Origin: an uncultured Phocaeicola sp.
GTDB taxonomy: Bacteria > Bacteroidota > Bacteroidia > Bacteroidales > Bacteroidaceae
Assembly: GCA_944320855.1 (NCBI GenBank)
Contig: CALUJF010000031.1
Location: 1 to 33,771 of the forward strand
Length of the DNA stretch: 33,771 bases
Direction of reading: 5' to 3'
Shown: in pieces, positions 1 through 8,554 of the stretch
How positions within the stretch are numbered: position 1 is the stretch's first letter
How the letters are laid out: the number at the start of each line of letters is the position of its first letter
Notes under the pieces: model-generated
The model's input: only the letters and a program-made list of their open reading frames with translations
The model's database searches: none
Told to the model about the DNA's origin: nothing
Program-made: the position numbers and the translations under genes

Positions 1-1191
1 AAGTATATCACAGGTAAGGAAACTTCCGATTGGGAGAAATTTGAGAAATGGGCAGAAACAGTTCCATATACATTGCGTAATCCGCTTTATCACTGGACTC
101 ATCTTGAATTGAAGACTGCTTTCGGTATAGGTGAAACCCTGAATCCTGCATCGGCAAAAAGGATATACGACAAGTGTAATGAACTGCTTGCTACTCCTGA
201 ATACTCAGCCCGCGGACTGATGAGAAGATATAATGTAGAGTCTGTATGTACAACTGATGACCCGGTTGATACGCTGGAGTATCATAAGGCGATAGCTGAT
301 TCCGGTTTTGAAGTGAAAGTCCTTCCTACATGGCGACCGGACAAGGCCATGAATGTCACTACAGCAGCCGAATACAGGGCTTATCTTGAAAAACTTTCAC
401 AGGCCAGTGGGGTGACAATCTCCAAGTTTGATGATTTGGTTGAGGCTTTGAAAGTGCGTCATCAGTATTTTGCCGACCACGGATGTAAACTTGCCGACCA
501 CGGGCTTGCTGATATACCTGCTGCTGATTATACTATGGTTGAGATATCAGCGATATTCGACAAAGTATATGGCGGTAATGAATTGACTAAGGAAGAAAAA
601 ACAAAATATCAGACAGCTCTGTTGATTATCCTTTCTGAGATGAATGCGGAGGCAGGATGGACTCAGCAGTATCATTACGGACCGTTGCGTAATACCAATT
701 CAAGGATGATGGCCAAGCTTGGTCCTGATACAGGCTTTGATACTATCGGAGATTTCAGATGTGCTGAGGCTATGGTTAAGATATTCGACCGCCTGAACTC
801 AGAAGGTAAACTGGCAAAGACTATACTCTATAATATCAATCCGTCGGAGAATGATATGGTGGCTGCAATGATAGCCAACTATCAGGACGGAAGTGTGCCG
901 GGCAAGATGCAGTTCGGTTCAGGCTGGTGGTTTAACGACCAGATGGGAGGAATGCTCCGCCAGATGAATGCCTTGTCTGAACAGGGCTTGTTGAGCCGTT
1001 TTGTAGGTATGCTTACTGACTCTCGTTCGTTCCTTTCATATCCTCGTCATGAATATTTCCGCAGAATCTTGTGTAATATGATTGGTAATGACGTGGTGAA
1101 CGGAATACTTCCGGAATCTGAAATGGGAAGAATAAAGGGTATGATAGAAGATATCTGCTATTGCAATGCCAAGAGTTATCTTAATCTTTAA
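1..1191 (+). CDS. uxaC: Uronate (glucuronate) isomerase, 3' part
   Basis: UxaC isomerizes D-glucuronate to fructuronate and D-galacturonate to tagaturonate, the first cytoplasmic step of hexuronate breakdown. The frame is open from base 1, so the gene begins upstream of the window; about 396 residues are visible, against roughly 470 for the family, so some 70 N-terminal residues are missing. The TTG at 73 is not a credible start because the frame continues upstream with typical UxaC sequence (NPLYHWTHLELKTAFGI follows). Other family segments are YNVESVCTTDDPVDTLEYH, MQFGSGWWFNDQ and the C-terminal tail ICYCNAKSYL. No terminator with a U-tract follows directly; a strong palindrome lies about 160 bp downstream. 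It has no functional link to the PUL that follows, apart from the general theme of sugar-acid catabolism. The identity is very secure. Confidence 0.95.
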   Translation, partial: KYITGKETSDWEKFEKWAETVPYTLRNPLYHWTHLELKTAFGIGETLNPASAKRIYDKCNELLATPEYSARGLMRRYNVESVCTTDDPVDTLEYHKAIADSGFEVKVLPTWRPDKAMNVTTAAEYRAYLEKLSQASGVTISKFDDLVEALKVRHQYFADHGCKLADHGLADIPAADYTMVEISAIFDKVYGGNELTKEEKTKYQTALLIILSEMNAEAGWTQQYHYGPLRNTNSRMMAKLGPDTGFDTIGDFRCAEAMVKIFDRLNSEGKLAKTILYNINPSENDMVAAMIANYQDGSVPGKMQFGSGWWFNDQMGGMLRQMNALSEQGLLSRFVGMLTDSRSFLSYPRHEYFRRILCNMIGNDVVNGILPESEMGRIKGMIEDICYCNAKSYLNL

Positions 1192-1514
1192 GAGATAATT
1201 GAAAAACTACGATGTAGTGTCACTTGCATGTCTGACTAATACAAGAATATAAGATTATGATAGAAAAATACTATTACATAATATTACAGTCATTGAAGTA
1301 TTGAGAATTATTGTGTCCTAAATGCATATATATTTACCCATACAATTATAATTATTCTGAAGTGCCCCCAAAGTTTAATTTTTAACTTTTTGGGGACACT
1401 TCAGAATTTATTTTAAAACAGTCTCAATGACGACTATTTACTGAACTTATATATTAAATTTTCTAAGAATATAATCTTGGTAATTTATAATAATGTTATT
1501 TAAATCAAGCGTCT
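1192..1514. other. Intergenic region between uxaC and the convergent regulator gene
   Basis: This 323-bp AT-rich spacer separates two convergent genes. Its only clear structure is the palindrome at 1354-1407. No coding potential, tRNA or promoter of the TAnnTTTG type was recognised in it. Base composition drops visibly from the uxaC side toward the regulator side. Confidence 0.6.
1354..1407. repeat. 54-bp near-perfect palindrome, IS-end-like; possible bidirectional terminator
   Basis: The left arm starts ATTCTGAAGTGCCCCCAAAG and the right arm ends TTGGGGACACTTCAGAAT. The outer 11 bp (1354-1364 and 1397-1407) pair perfectly. After one mismatch, four C:G pairs and an AAAGTT/AACTTT stem follow, with two bulged T and a T/A-rich loop. 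The core begins TGAAGTGCCCCC and ends in CA, which resembles terminal inverted repeats of IS3-family elements. It could therefore be a relic of two IS ends or a MITE-like element. Lying between convergent genes, it could also end transcription from both sides. The pairing is read directly from the sequence; the IS link is from memory of end motifs only. Confidence 0.6.
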
Positions 1515-3140
1515 TTATTTCTCGTGGATAAAATCCTCGAACTCCTTTTTACTCACTTTCAATCCACTTTTTATCTTTGTCTTGTAATTGTATATCGTAT
1601 TTACAGAACACCTAAGGAAAGTTGCTATTTCATTATTGTCAGCAATGCCTAATTTTTCAAGGGCATATATTCTAAGATCGGTTGTAAGGCTTTCATTATT
1701 TTTCAAATGTATCTTGTAATCGTCCAGCAACAGATTGTTAAAGTTCTCCACAAAATTAGGATATATATGTAAGAAAGCCTTATCGAATCCTTTATACAAC
1801 TCTTTTAAATGAATTTTGGCGAAATCGGATTCAGAAAGAAAATTCAATACATTTTTCGCATTCGAATTTAATGCTATTTTTTTCAGCTTGTTATTATATA
1901 ATCCTATTTTTGCTATCACATCCGAGCTTTCTTTTATGAAATGCAATACATACTTCTCCATTATAGTATTTGATATTCTTAGTTCTTTGTTTGCACTCTC
2001 CAATTGTTCATTTATGGATTTTATTGATTCTGTTAATTTGATATTGTTTTCATATAATTTTTGGAGTTCGCTCCTACCCATCTTAACTTTCTTGTATAGA
2101 TTATATATATATACGAATGATATTAGTAACAATAATGACAAAATAGATATAAACGATATGCAGACTATGAATTTTTGTCTACTCTTTGCCATAAAATCAT
2201 TATATTCGCTTTCTATGGATGCAAGTAATGGCAATACGCATTGTACCCTTAATTTCCCGTTATGTTTTAAAGTTTGGTTGCATGAAAATATTATGTATTC
2301 GTATGCCTTTCTTATATATCCTTTTGAAAGCAAGCATTCTGATATTACAGGTAATGCACCTTGGTCTCTTGTTGCAGAGCGTACGTCCGCAATAGAAGCC
2401 ATAATAAAACATTCAAGAGCCTTATCTGTTTTCCCTGAGTTCATATAACAACAACCTAAATAATAGCCCAAAACGGCATATTGCCTACTGTATTGGCTAT
2501 TCTCTTCCCATATTCTATGGCATTCATCAGTTTTGCCTTTCTTGTACAAGTCATTAATTTTAAGTTCCCAATATCTATCCATATTTATAGGATATTTGTT
2601 GTCTATGGAGTCAGTGTACGAATTTCTTATAGACTCATATTTTTTTTTCATACTTCCTTTATTTATTTCTGCTAAAACATCATAAAGTTTTTCGTTGGCA
2701 ATATAGTATTTCACCTTGCATTGGTCAAGGCTATTTCTTTTCAGTAGAGCTTGGTTTACTTGATAAGCTTCTATTACATTTCCTGTTTGAGCATACAAAT
2801 GTGATAGTTCTGCTAACGTTTCTGTCTTTATCAATTCTTTTTTATATTTATCGCATACCTCTATACTCTTATTTAAATAATAATGCGCAGAATCATAACA
2901 GAACCTTATGTATTCATTGTATAAATCCATATAGTATTTATATTCTGAATCAAAGCTACTGCCGAACACCTTGTTGCGTAATGACATAATACGCCCCTTC
3001 TTTTCCTCTTCGTATTTATGACAATTTTTGATTTCAATATCTAAAATATTTAAAAGAGAATCTATTCTGCTTTTTGCAGAAACACTCATGGAATACACTA
3101 TAAAAATAAGCAACACGGATATTTTCTGACTTTCTTTCAT
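1515..3140 (-). CDS. SusR-like membrane-spanning transcriptional regulator (DUF6377-type), 541 aa
   Basis: Likely a one-component regulator that senses a periplasmic sugar and binds DNA in the cytoplasm. Residues 1-22 form a signal or anchor segment. About 25-310 is helical, TPR-like sensor sequence. One transmembrane helix follows at about 324-346 (ISFISILSLLLLISFVYIY), then a coiled coil at about 352-395. The C-terminal domain carries an HTH at about 495-521 (DNNEIATFLRCSVNTIYNYK). It has the same architecture and length as the SusR encoded at 27793-29385, sharing the PNFxExFNNLL and TxLRIxAL stretches. It is divergent from the PUL that begins at 3455, so it is the natural candidate activator of that operon. 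The gene is visibly more AT-rich than uxaC or susR, which fits recent acquisition or relaxed drift. Ligand unknown. Confidence 0.85.
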   Translation of the reverse strand: MKESQKISVLLIFIVYSMSVSAKSRIDSLLNILDIEIKNCHKYEEEKKGRIMSLRNKVFGSSFDSEYKYYMDLYNEYIRFCYDSAHYYLNKSIEVCDKYKKELIKTETLAELSHLYAQTGNVIEAYQVNQALLKRNSLDQCKVKYYIANEKLYDVLAEINKGSMKKKYESIRNSYTDSIDNKYPINMDRYWELKINDLYKKGKTDECHRIWEENSQYSRQYAVLGYYLGCCYMNSGKTDKALECFIMASIADVRSATRDQGALPVISECLLSKGYIRKAYEYIIFSCNQTLKHNGKLRVQCVLPLLASIESEYNDFMAKSRQKFIVCISFISILSLLLLISFVYIYNLYKKVKMGRSELQKLYENNIKLTESIKSINEQLESANKELRISNTIMEKYVLHFIKESSDVIAKIGLYNNKLKKIALNSNAKNVLNFLSESDFAKIHLKELYKGFDKAFLHIYPNFVENFNNLLLDDYKIHLKNNESLTTDLRIYALEKLGIADNNEIATFLRCSVNTIYNYKTKIKSGLKVSKKEFEDFIHEK

Positions 3141-3180
3141 TTCTTCTTTTTATATTCCAAAGGTTATTGTAAAAACTATT

Positions 3181-3188
3181 CAAAGTTA
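3181..3188 (-). promoter_or_regulatory. Candidate -7 box for the SusR-like regulator gene
   Basis: The minus strand reads TAACTTTG, an exact TAnnTTTG match, 41 bp upstream of the start codon at 3140. No good TTTG box lies 19-21 bp further upstream, so the call rests on the -7 element alone. Confidence 0.4.
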
Positions 3189-3382
3189 TATTTTTTTGTG
3201 ATATTAACTATGAAACAACATAGTTTTTTTCTTTATTTCATTTCTTTTACAGCTTTCAAAATATTATTTATCGCTAAAAATTTCATATATAAATCTAATA
3301 AAAACATTGTATAATAATCTTATATTTGATTGATATACAAAATATTAGAATAAAATTCAGACTCATATATTACTTTGTAGTA

Positions 3383-3413
3383 TTTACATTCCAAGATAAA
3401 TGCCATTACTTTG
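3383..3413 (+). promoter_or_regulatory. Candidate promoter of the PUL operon
   Basis: TTACTTTG at 3406-3413 is one mismatch from TAnnTTTG. TTTA at 3383-3386 sits 19 bp upstream, where TTTG is expected. The start codon of the GH2 gene is 41 bp downstream. The 11-bp string ATTACTTTGTA containing this box is repeated 36 bp upstream (3369-3379). TATATTTG at 3321-3328 is an exact -7 match but lacks a spaced -33 box, so the true start site is uncertain. Confidence 0.35.
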
Positions 3414-3454
3414 TAAAAAAATAATAAACCTATTAACTCTTTATTTTTTTATTT

Positions 3455-5311
3455 ATGAAATACATTAATTATATAATAACATTATTTCTGTTATTATTTT
3501 CAGAGGTATCTTATTCAAACGAAACATTACCACGGAATGAATATCCTCGTCCGCAGTTCGAACGAGAAAGTTGGAAAAATCTTAATGGCGTATGGGATTT
3601 TCAGATAGACGTTGCAAACATTGGTATAGAGAAGAAGTATTATTTTGGAAAATCATTTAATGACAAAATTATTGTTCCCTTTTGTCCAGAAAGTAAATTA
3701 TCCGGAGTAGGACACAAAGATTTTATGAACAACGTATGGTACCACCGTTCTATAGAAATACCATCAAACTGGGAAGGCAAAAATATATTACTCAATTTCG
3801 GTGCTGTTTATTATAATTGTGAGGTGTTTATTGATGGGAAGTTTGTCAACCGTCATTTCGGAGGCAATTCTTCTTTCAGTATTGATATCACAAAGTTTGT
3901 CATAGCTGGTGGGAAACATGATCTTGTCGTACGAGCTACAAGTGATGTACGAAGCGGACTTCAACTTGCGGGCAAACAAAGTCTCCGTTCAGACTCTTAC
4001 GGTTGTGTCTATACTCGAACTACGGGGATATGGCAAACTGTATGGATGGAAGCAGTATCCAAATACGGACTTAAAGGAATGCAGGTGACATCTGATATAG
4101 ATCAGAAAATATTAGTATTGAAACCTAGCTTTTATGCTCTGAGTGACCAATCTATAAGGATAACACTAAGTTATGGTGGAAAAAAAATAAGCATAAAAAC
4201 CGTAAGGGCTTCAGATAATGCTTTAATAGTGCTTCCTATAAAGAATTTGAGATTGTGGTCTCCAGAAAATCCTAATCTTTACGATCTTGTATATGAAGTT
4301 ATAGATAATAAAGGGAATGTCATAGACAGAGTTTCTTCCTATGCGGGTATGAGAAAAATCCATATAGAAGGAAACAGAATATATCTCAACAATTCCCCAT
4401 ATTATCAGCGTCTGGTTCTTGATCAAGGCTTCTATCCTGACGGTATTTGGACAGCTCCAACGGACGAAGCACTCAAAAATGATATTTTATTATCAAAAGC
4501 TGCAGGTTTCAATGGAGCGAGATTACATCAGAAAGTATTTGAAGAACGCTATTATTATTGGGCGGACAAACTTGGATATATAACATGGGGCGAGGCTCCA
4601 AGTTGGGGAATGGATGCAAATAATCCTCTGGCTGGTAGAAACTTCTTGCAAGAATGGTGCGAAATATTAGTACGTGATAGAAATCATCCTTCCTTAATTG
4701 TTTGGACTCCTTTAAATGAAGAATGGAACCCTGATAGATATGAATATCCTCGTTTTGTAAATGATTTATACTTTCTTACAAAGACTATAGATCCCACACG
4801 TCCTATAAACACAGTAAGTGGTGGTGTACATGTCAGGACCGACATCTGGTCAGTACACACGTATGAGCAAGACCCTGAGAACCTCAAAAAGATTCTTTAT
4901 GGAGAACACGGATACTTTCAAACTCCCAATAATACAATGGGGAATAAAAAACTCAACACAGGATTTAATGAAAGAAGCGAAACGGATTTCTTTGAATTTC
5001 CTTTATACAATGGAGGTTTACCATACATACTTGACGAATTCGGCGGTATAAAATGGGTAGTTCCATCTCATCGCGGAAATAATTCCGAAGCCTGGGGATA
5101 CGGTTCTTCGCCTAAAACAGAGGAAGAATTCTTCAGAAGGCTATCAGGACAGGTAAAAGCTATTCTTGAACTAGATGAGTATATCTGTGGATATTGTTAT
5201 ACGCAGCTGACTGATGTAGAGCAAGAACAGAATGGTATATATAATTATGACCGAACCCCCAAATTTGATATTAAGAATTTATATGACATATTCAGTAAGA
5301 GTCCATACTGA
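3455..5311 (+). CDS. GH2 family beta-glycosidase, exported
   Basis: A retaining exo-beta-glycosidase, probably periplasmic: a type I signal peptide (about residues 1-21) and no lipobox. Domains run as a jelly-roll sugar-binding domain (about 28-205), an immunoglobulin-like domain (about 207-300) and a TIM barrel (about 305-615). The acid/base is Glu422 in TPLNEEW (N421-E422), and the nucleophile is Glu528 in ILDEFGG. The barrel opens with RLVLDQGFYPDG and TDEALKNDI, a form common in PUL-encoded GH2 enzymes. At 618 residues it is a compact three-domain GH2 rather than a LacZ-length protein. GH2 covers beta-galactosidase, glucuronidase, mannosidase and galactofuranosidase activities, and nothing seen here decides among them. 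It is the first gene of the PUL operon, before susC. The ATG at 3455 follows an AT-rich leader typical of the phylum. Confidence 0.9.
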   Translation: MKYINYIITLFLLLFSEVSYSNETLPRNEYPRPQFERESWKNLNGVWDFQIDVANIGIEKKYYFGKSFNDKIIVPFCPESKLSGVGHKDFMNNVWYHRSIEIPSNWEGKNILLNFGAVYYNCEVFIDGKFVNRHFGGNSSFSIDITKFVIAGGKHDLVVRATSDVRSGLQLAGKQSLRSDSYGCVYTRTTGIWQTVWMEAVSKYGLKGMQVTSDIDQKILVLKPSFYALSDQSIRITLSYGGKKISIKTVRASDNALIVLPIKNLRLWSPENPNLYDLVYEVIDNKGNVIDRVSSYAGMRKIHIEGNRIYLNNSPYYQRLVLDQGFYPDGIWTAPTDEALKNDILLSKAAGFNGARLHQKVFEERYYYWADKLGYITWGEAPSWGMDANNPLAGRNFLQEWCEILVRDRNHPSLIVWTPLNEEWNPDRYEYPRFVNDLYFLTKTIDPTRPINTVSGGVHVRTDIWSVHTYEQDPENLKKILYGEHGYFQTPNNTMGNKKLNTGFNERSETDFFEFPLYNGGLPYILDEFGGIKWVVPSHRGNNSEAWGYGSSPKTEEEFFRRLSGQVKAILELDEYICGYCYTQLTDVEQEQNGIYNYDRTPKFDIKNLYDIFSKSPY

Positions 5312-5359
5312 TATTATATAAGTTAATAGCTAATAATATAATTGCTAATTTTAAAAAAC

Positions 5360-8300
5360 ATGAAAAAAAAGTTTGTAGTTTGCATGAGCCTTTTGCCGCT
5401 ACTATGTGGTGGTAGAATGTTGGCTGAAACAACAGCAGCCAGTTATGCACTGTCCGACGATGTTTCTACGGCTTCTGTGCATGATAGTCGAATGGCTGAT
5501 TCAACGCAGCAAAGTTCGTTGAAAAGAACATTGTCTGGTGTTGTAGTAGATGAAAATGATGGTACTCCTATTATTGGAGCCAACGTGATTGTTAAAGGTA
5601 CCTCAACCGGAGTAATAACAGACATTGATGGTAACTTTACCATCGCAATTCCTAAGGATGGAGCAGTGATTGAAATAAGCTATGTGGGATATAAGAAGCA
5701 TGAACTATACATTACAGATCAAGGTTTGGTTAATGTAAAACTTGTTCCGGATAATGAAATGTTAGCAGAGGTTGTTGTAGTAGGTGCCGGTACTCAGAAA
5801 AAAGTATCAGTGACTGGAGCTATTACATCAGTCAAAGGTAACTCTTTGAAAGTGCCAAGCTCATCATTGACAAATAATCTTGCTGGTAAATTGTCAGGTG
5901 TAATTTCTATGACAAGCAGTGGTGAACCAGGTTCGTCATCTTCATTCTATATCCGTGGTATAAATACGTTTGGTGGACGTACTACTCCGCTAATACTTTT
6001 GGATGGAGTTGAAATCTCATCAGGAGACTTAAACAACATTCCAGCTGAAAGCATAGAAAGTTTCTCTATTCTAAAAGATGCTTCGGCTACAGCTATTTAT
6101 GGTGCGCGCGGTGCCAATGGTGTGATGTTAGTTACGACTAAGACTGGACAAGAAAATACTAAGGCCAAGATCAACGTTACATACGAGCATTCTTTCCTGA
6201 CACCTGTCAATGAGGTAGAATATGCCGATGGTGTTACGTATATGACCCTATACAACGAGGCTCAGTTGAGCAGGACTCCTTCGGCAACTCAGAAATATAG
6301 TAATGAACTGATTGAAAATACAGCATCAGGATTGTATCCCCATATTTACCCTAATGTAGATTGGTATGATTTGATGTTCAAAAATAAGTCACAGAGTCAA
6401 AGGGCAAATATCAATGTGCAGGGTGGTGGCTCAAGAGTGACATATTATATGAGTTTGCAGGCCAATCATGACAGTGGTATTCTGGATGTTCCACAAAACT
6501 ACTCTATGAACAACAACTATAACCGCTGGATGTACACATTTCAGAATAATATCGATTATAAATTAACCTCAACCACCAAGTTGGGATTAAGAATGAATAC
6601 GCAGATAACGAATATAAAATCGCCAAACACATCGTCAGGTGATATATTCAGATCTATTTACCGAAACAATCCTGTACAGTTCCCAGTAATGTATCCGGAT
6701 GATGGTAGTGGACACATATTGTTTGGTAGTGCCTATCAACAGGGGCAAGACATATTCCCAAACCCGTATGCGAGTATGTTAAACTCATTCAAGGAAACAA
6801 ATGAGAACAAGATGAATGTATCGCTCAATCTTGATCAAAAACTGGACTTCCTGACTGAAGGATTATCTTTGACGGCACTTGTAAACTTTAACAACTGGTC
6901 GCAAAATTATTATACACGCTCTTTGACTCCATATTATTATATGTTAGTGGATGGTACATTCGACCCAAATTTCCCCAATGATTACTTACTTCAGGAAATT
7001 CAGACAGGTACAGATTTTATTAGTGAGTCAGGTATTTCGAAAGCCGGTGATATGCTATTCTATTTTGATACTCGTGTAAACTACAATCGCAATTTCGGCA
7101 AACATTATGTGACAGGTATGTTGATGTACATGATGAGGGAATATAGGAGTTCTGTATTACCAAATAGGAATCAAGGTTTTTCAGGTCGTTTCACTTATGA
7201 TTATGACCATAAATATCTGGCCGAAGTAAACTTTGGTTACAACGGAACCGAGCGTATCGATTCAGGTAGCAGGTACGAATTTTTTCCTGCCGTATCTTTA
7301 GGTTGGGTAGTAAGTGGTGAAGAATTTTGGAAACCTATCAAAAACTATGTGGATCATTTCAAACTGAGGACATCATACGGTCTAGTAGGAAGTGATGAAA
7401 CCGGCGGTAGCTCTTCTCCTCATTTCTTATACAAATATGATATTGACTTGAATGGCGGTTGGGCATTTATGTCTGGTACAAATCAAAGTAACAGCCAAAC
7501 ATGGAAAGGACCACGCGTTAAGCAGTACCCAGTGCAGAATCCATGTTGGGAACGTTCGAAGCAGTTCGATATAGGAGCAGATATCAGATTATTCAATCAA
7601 GTAGATTTGACTGTTGATTATTATAAATACAAAAGAGATAGAATTTTGCTAAAGAGGGGGGCTTTCCCACGAATAATGGGATATGAAGTAGCTGTTCCTT
7701 GGTCAAACATAGGTAAGGTTGACAGCGAAGGTTTGGAACTGAGTGCAAACTGGAGGAAGCAAATTAATAAAGACTTGTCCGTTGACTTTAGGGGTAATTT
7801 TACATATACAAATAATAAGTATGTTTACAAGGACGAACCGGCCTATCCATATGTATGGCAGACTGATACAGGTAAACCTCTTAGTTGTACAAAAGGTTTT
7901 ATAGCAGAAGGATTATTTACCGATTGGGAGGACATCAACTCACATGCTACACAAAACGACTTTGGTAGCACGGTAATGCCAGGTGATATCAAGTATAGGG
8001 ATGTAAATGGTGATGGAAAAATATCCGAAGAAGATAAAGTGGTTCTTTCTTCATACGGTAATGTACCTCGCATACAGTATGGCTTCGGTGCGAGTGTAAT
8101 GTGGAAAAACTTCGATTTCAGCGTATTCTTTAATGGTTCTGCAAAAAGAAAGATTATGTTGCTTAACGGTGTTGATGGAGATATATATCCATTTGTTCAA
8201 ACAATGTCTCATGCGCCGACAAACCTAATGCAGTGGATAGCAGATAGCCACTGGGTTGAAGGAGCAGATAACAGTAACGTAGAATGGCCAAGAATGGGCG

Positions 8301-8536
8301 TTACCGAAGCACAAATAGCTAACAATGTTCAACCGAGTAGCTTTTGGATGAGAAATGGCAATTTCTTGAGGTTCAAATCATTGGAAATAGGTTATAAACT
8401 TCCTTATTGCAGAATATATTTAAGTGGCGATAATTTAGCCGTGTGGTCTCCATTCAAGCTTTGGGATCCGGAACTTAACTATAACAGCTATCCGTTGAAT
8501 AGAACGTTCAACATTGGAGTTCAATTAAATTTTTAA
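5360..8536 (+). CDS. SusC/RagA-family TonB-dependent outer-membrane glycan transporter
   Basis: Imports oligosaccharides across the outer membrane, powered by TonB, with the SusD partner as lid. I chose the ATG at 5360 (MKKKFVVCMSLLPLL) over an in-frame TTG at 5342 because it starts a normal signal peptide. After a Ser/Thr-rich linker comes the carboxypeptidase-like regulatory domain (about 55-140; LSGVVVDENDGTPIIGANV), then a TonB-box-like EVVVVGAG. The plug follows, with YIRGINTFGG, PLILLDGVE and the RagA signature ILKDASATAIYGARGANGV. A long beta-barrel ends in the terminal-Phe tail NIGVQLNF. Length (1058 residues) is normal. The susD gene starts 18 bp after the stop codon. Substrate specificity cannot be read from sequence. 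Confidence 0.97.
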   Translation: MKKKFVVCMSLLPLLCGGRMLAETTAASYALSDDVSTASVHDSRMADSTQQSSLKRTLSGVVVDENDGTPIIGANVIVKGTSTGVITDIDGNFTIAIPKDGAVIEISYVGYKKHELYITDQGLVNVKLVPDNEMLAEVVVVGAGTQKKVSVTGAITSVKGNSLKVPSSSLTNNLAGKLSGVISMTSSGEPGSSSSFYIRGINTFGGRTTPLILLDGVEISSGDLNNIPAESIESFSILKDASATAIYGARGANGVMLVTTKTGQENTKAKINVTYEHSFLTPVNEVEYADGVTYMTLYNEAQLSRTPSATQKYSNELIENTASGLYPHIYPNVDWYDLMFKNKSQSQRANINVQGGGSRVTYYMSLQANHDSGILDVPQNYSMNNNYNRWMYTFQNNIDYKLTSTTKLGLRMNTQITNIKSPNTSSGDIFRSIYRNNPVQFPVMYPDDGSGHILFGSAYQQGQDIFPNPYASMLNSFKETNENKMNVSLNLDQKLDFLTEGLSLTALVNFNNWSQNYYTRSLTPYYYMLVDGTFDPNFPNDYLLQEIQTGTDFISESGISKAGDMLFYFDTRVNYNRNFGKHYVTGMLMYMMREYRSSVLPNRNQGFSGRFTYDYDHKYLAEVNFGYNGTERIDSGSRYEFFPAVSLGWVVSGEEFWKPIKNYVDHFKLRTSYGLVGSDETGGSSSPHFLYKYDIDLNGGWAFMSGTNQSNSQTWKGPRVKQYPVQNPCWERSKQFDIGADIRLFNQVDLTVDYYKYKRDRILLKRGAFPRIMGYEVAVPWSNIGKVDSEGLELSANWRKQINKDLSVDFRGNFTYTNNKYVYKDEPAYPYVWQTDTGKPLSCTKGFIAEGLFTDWEDINSHATQNDFGSTVMPGDIKYRDVNGDGKISEEDKVVLSSYGNVPRIQYGFGASVMWKNFDFSVFFNGSAKRKIMLLNGVDGDIYPFVQTMSHAPTNLMQWIADSHWVEGADNSNVEWPRMGVTEAQIANNVQPSSFWMRNGNFLRFKSLEIGYKLPYCRIYLSGDNLAVWSPFKLWDPELNYNSYPLNRTFNIGVQLNF

Positions 8537-8554
8537 ACTAAAGAAAATTGAGTC

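Larger units (their letters stand above)
3141..3454. other. Divergent promoter region between regulator and PUL
   Basis: A very AT-rich 314-bp spacer with no reading frame worth calling. It holds a minus-strand -7 box for the regulator (TAACTTTG, plus-strand positions 3181-3188). It also holds several plus-strand candidates for the PUL: TATATTTG at 3321-3328, and two copies of ATTACTTTGTA at 3369-3379 and 3405-3415. A TTATATTTTT string at 3186-3195 also occurs twice in front of susA. No extended inverted repeat was seen. Confidence 0.5.

Noticed and set aside
1816-2448. 210-aa plus-strand reading frame within the SusR-like regulator gene
   Set aside because: It is a hydrophobic shadow of the regulator in an AT-rich gene; the minus-strand product has clear TM, coiled-coil and HTH parts.
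5342-5359. TTG at 5342 as the susC start
   Set aside because: It would add MLILKN before a standard signal peptide that begins at the ATG at 5360.
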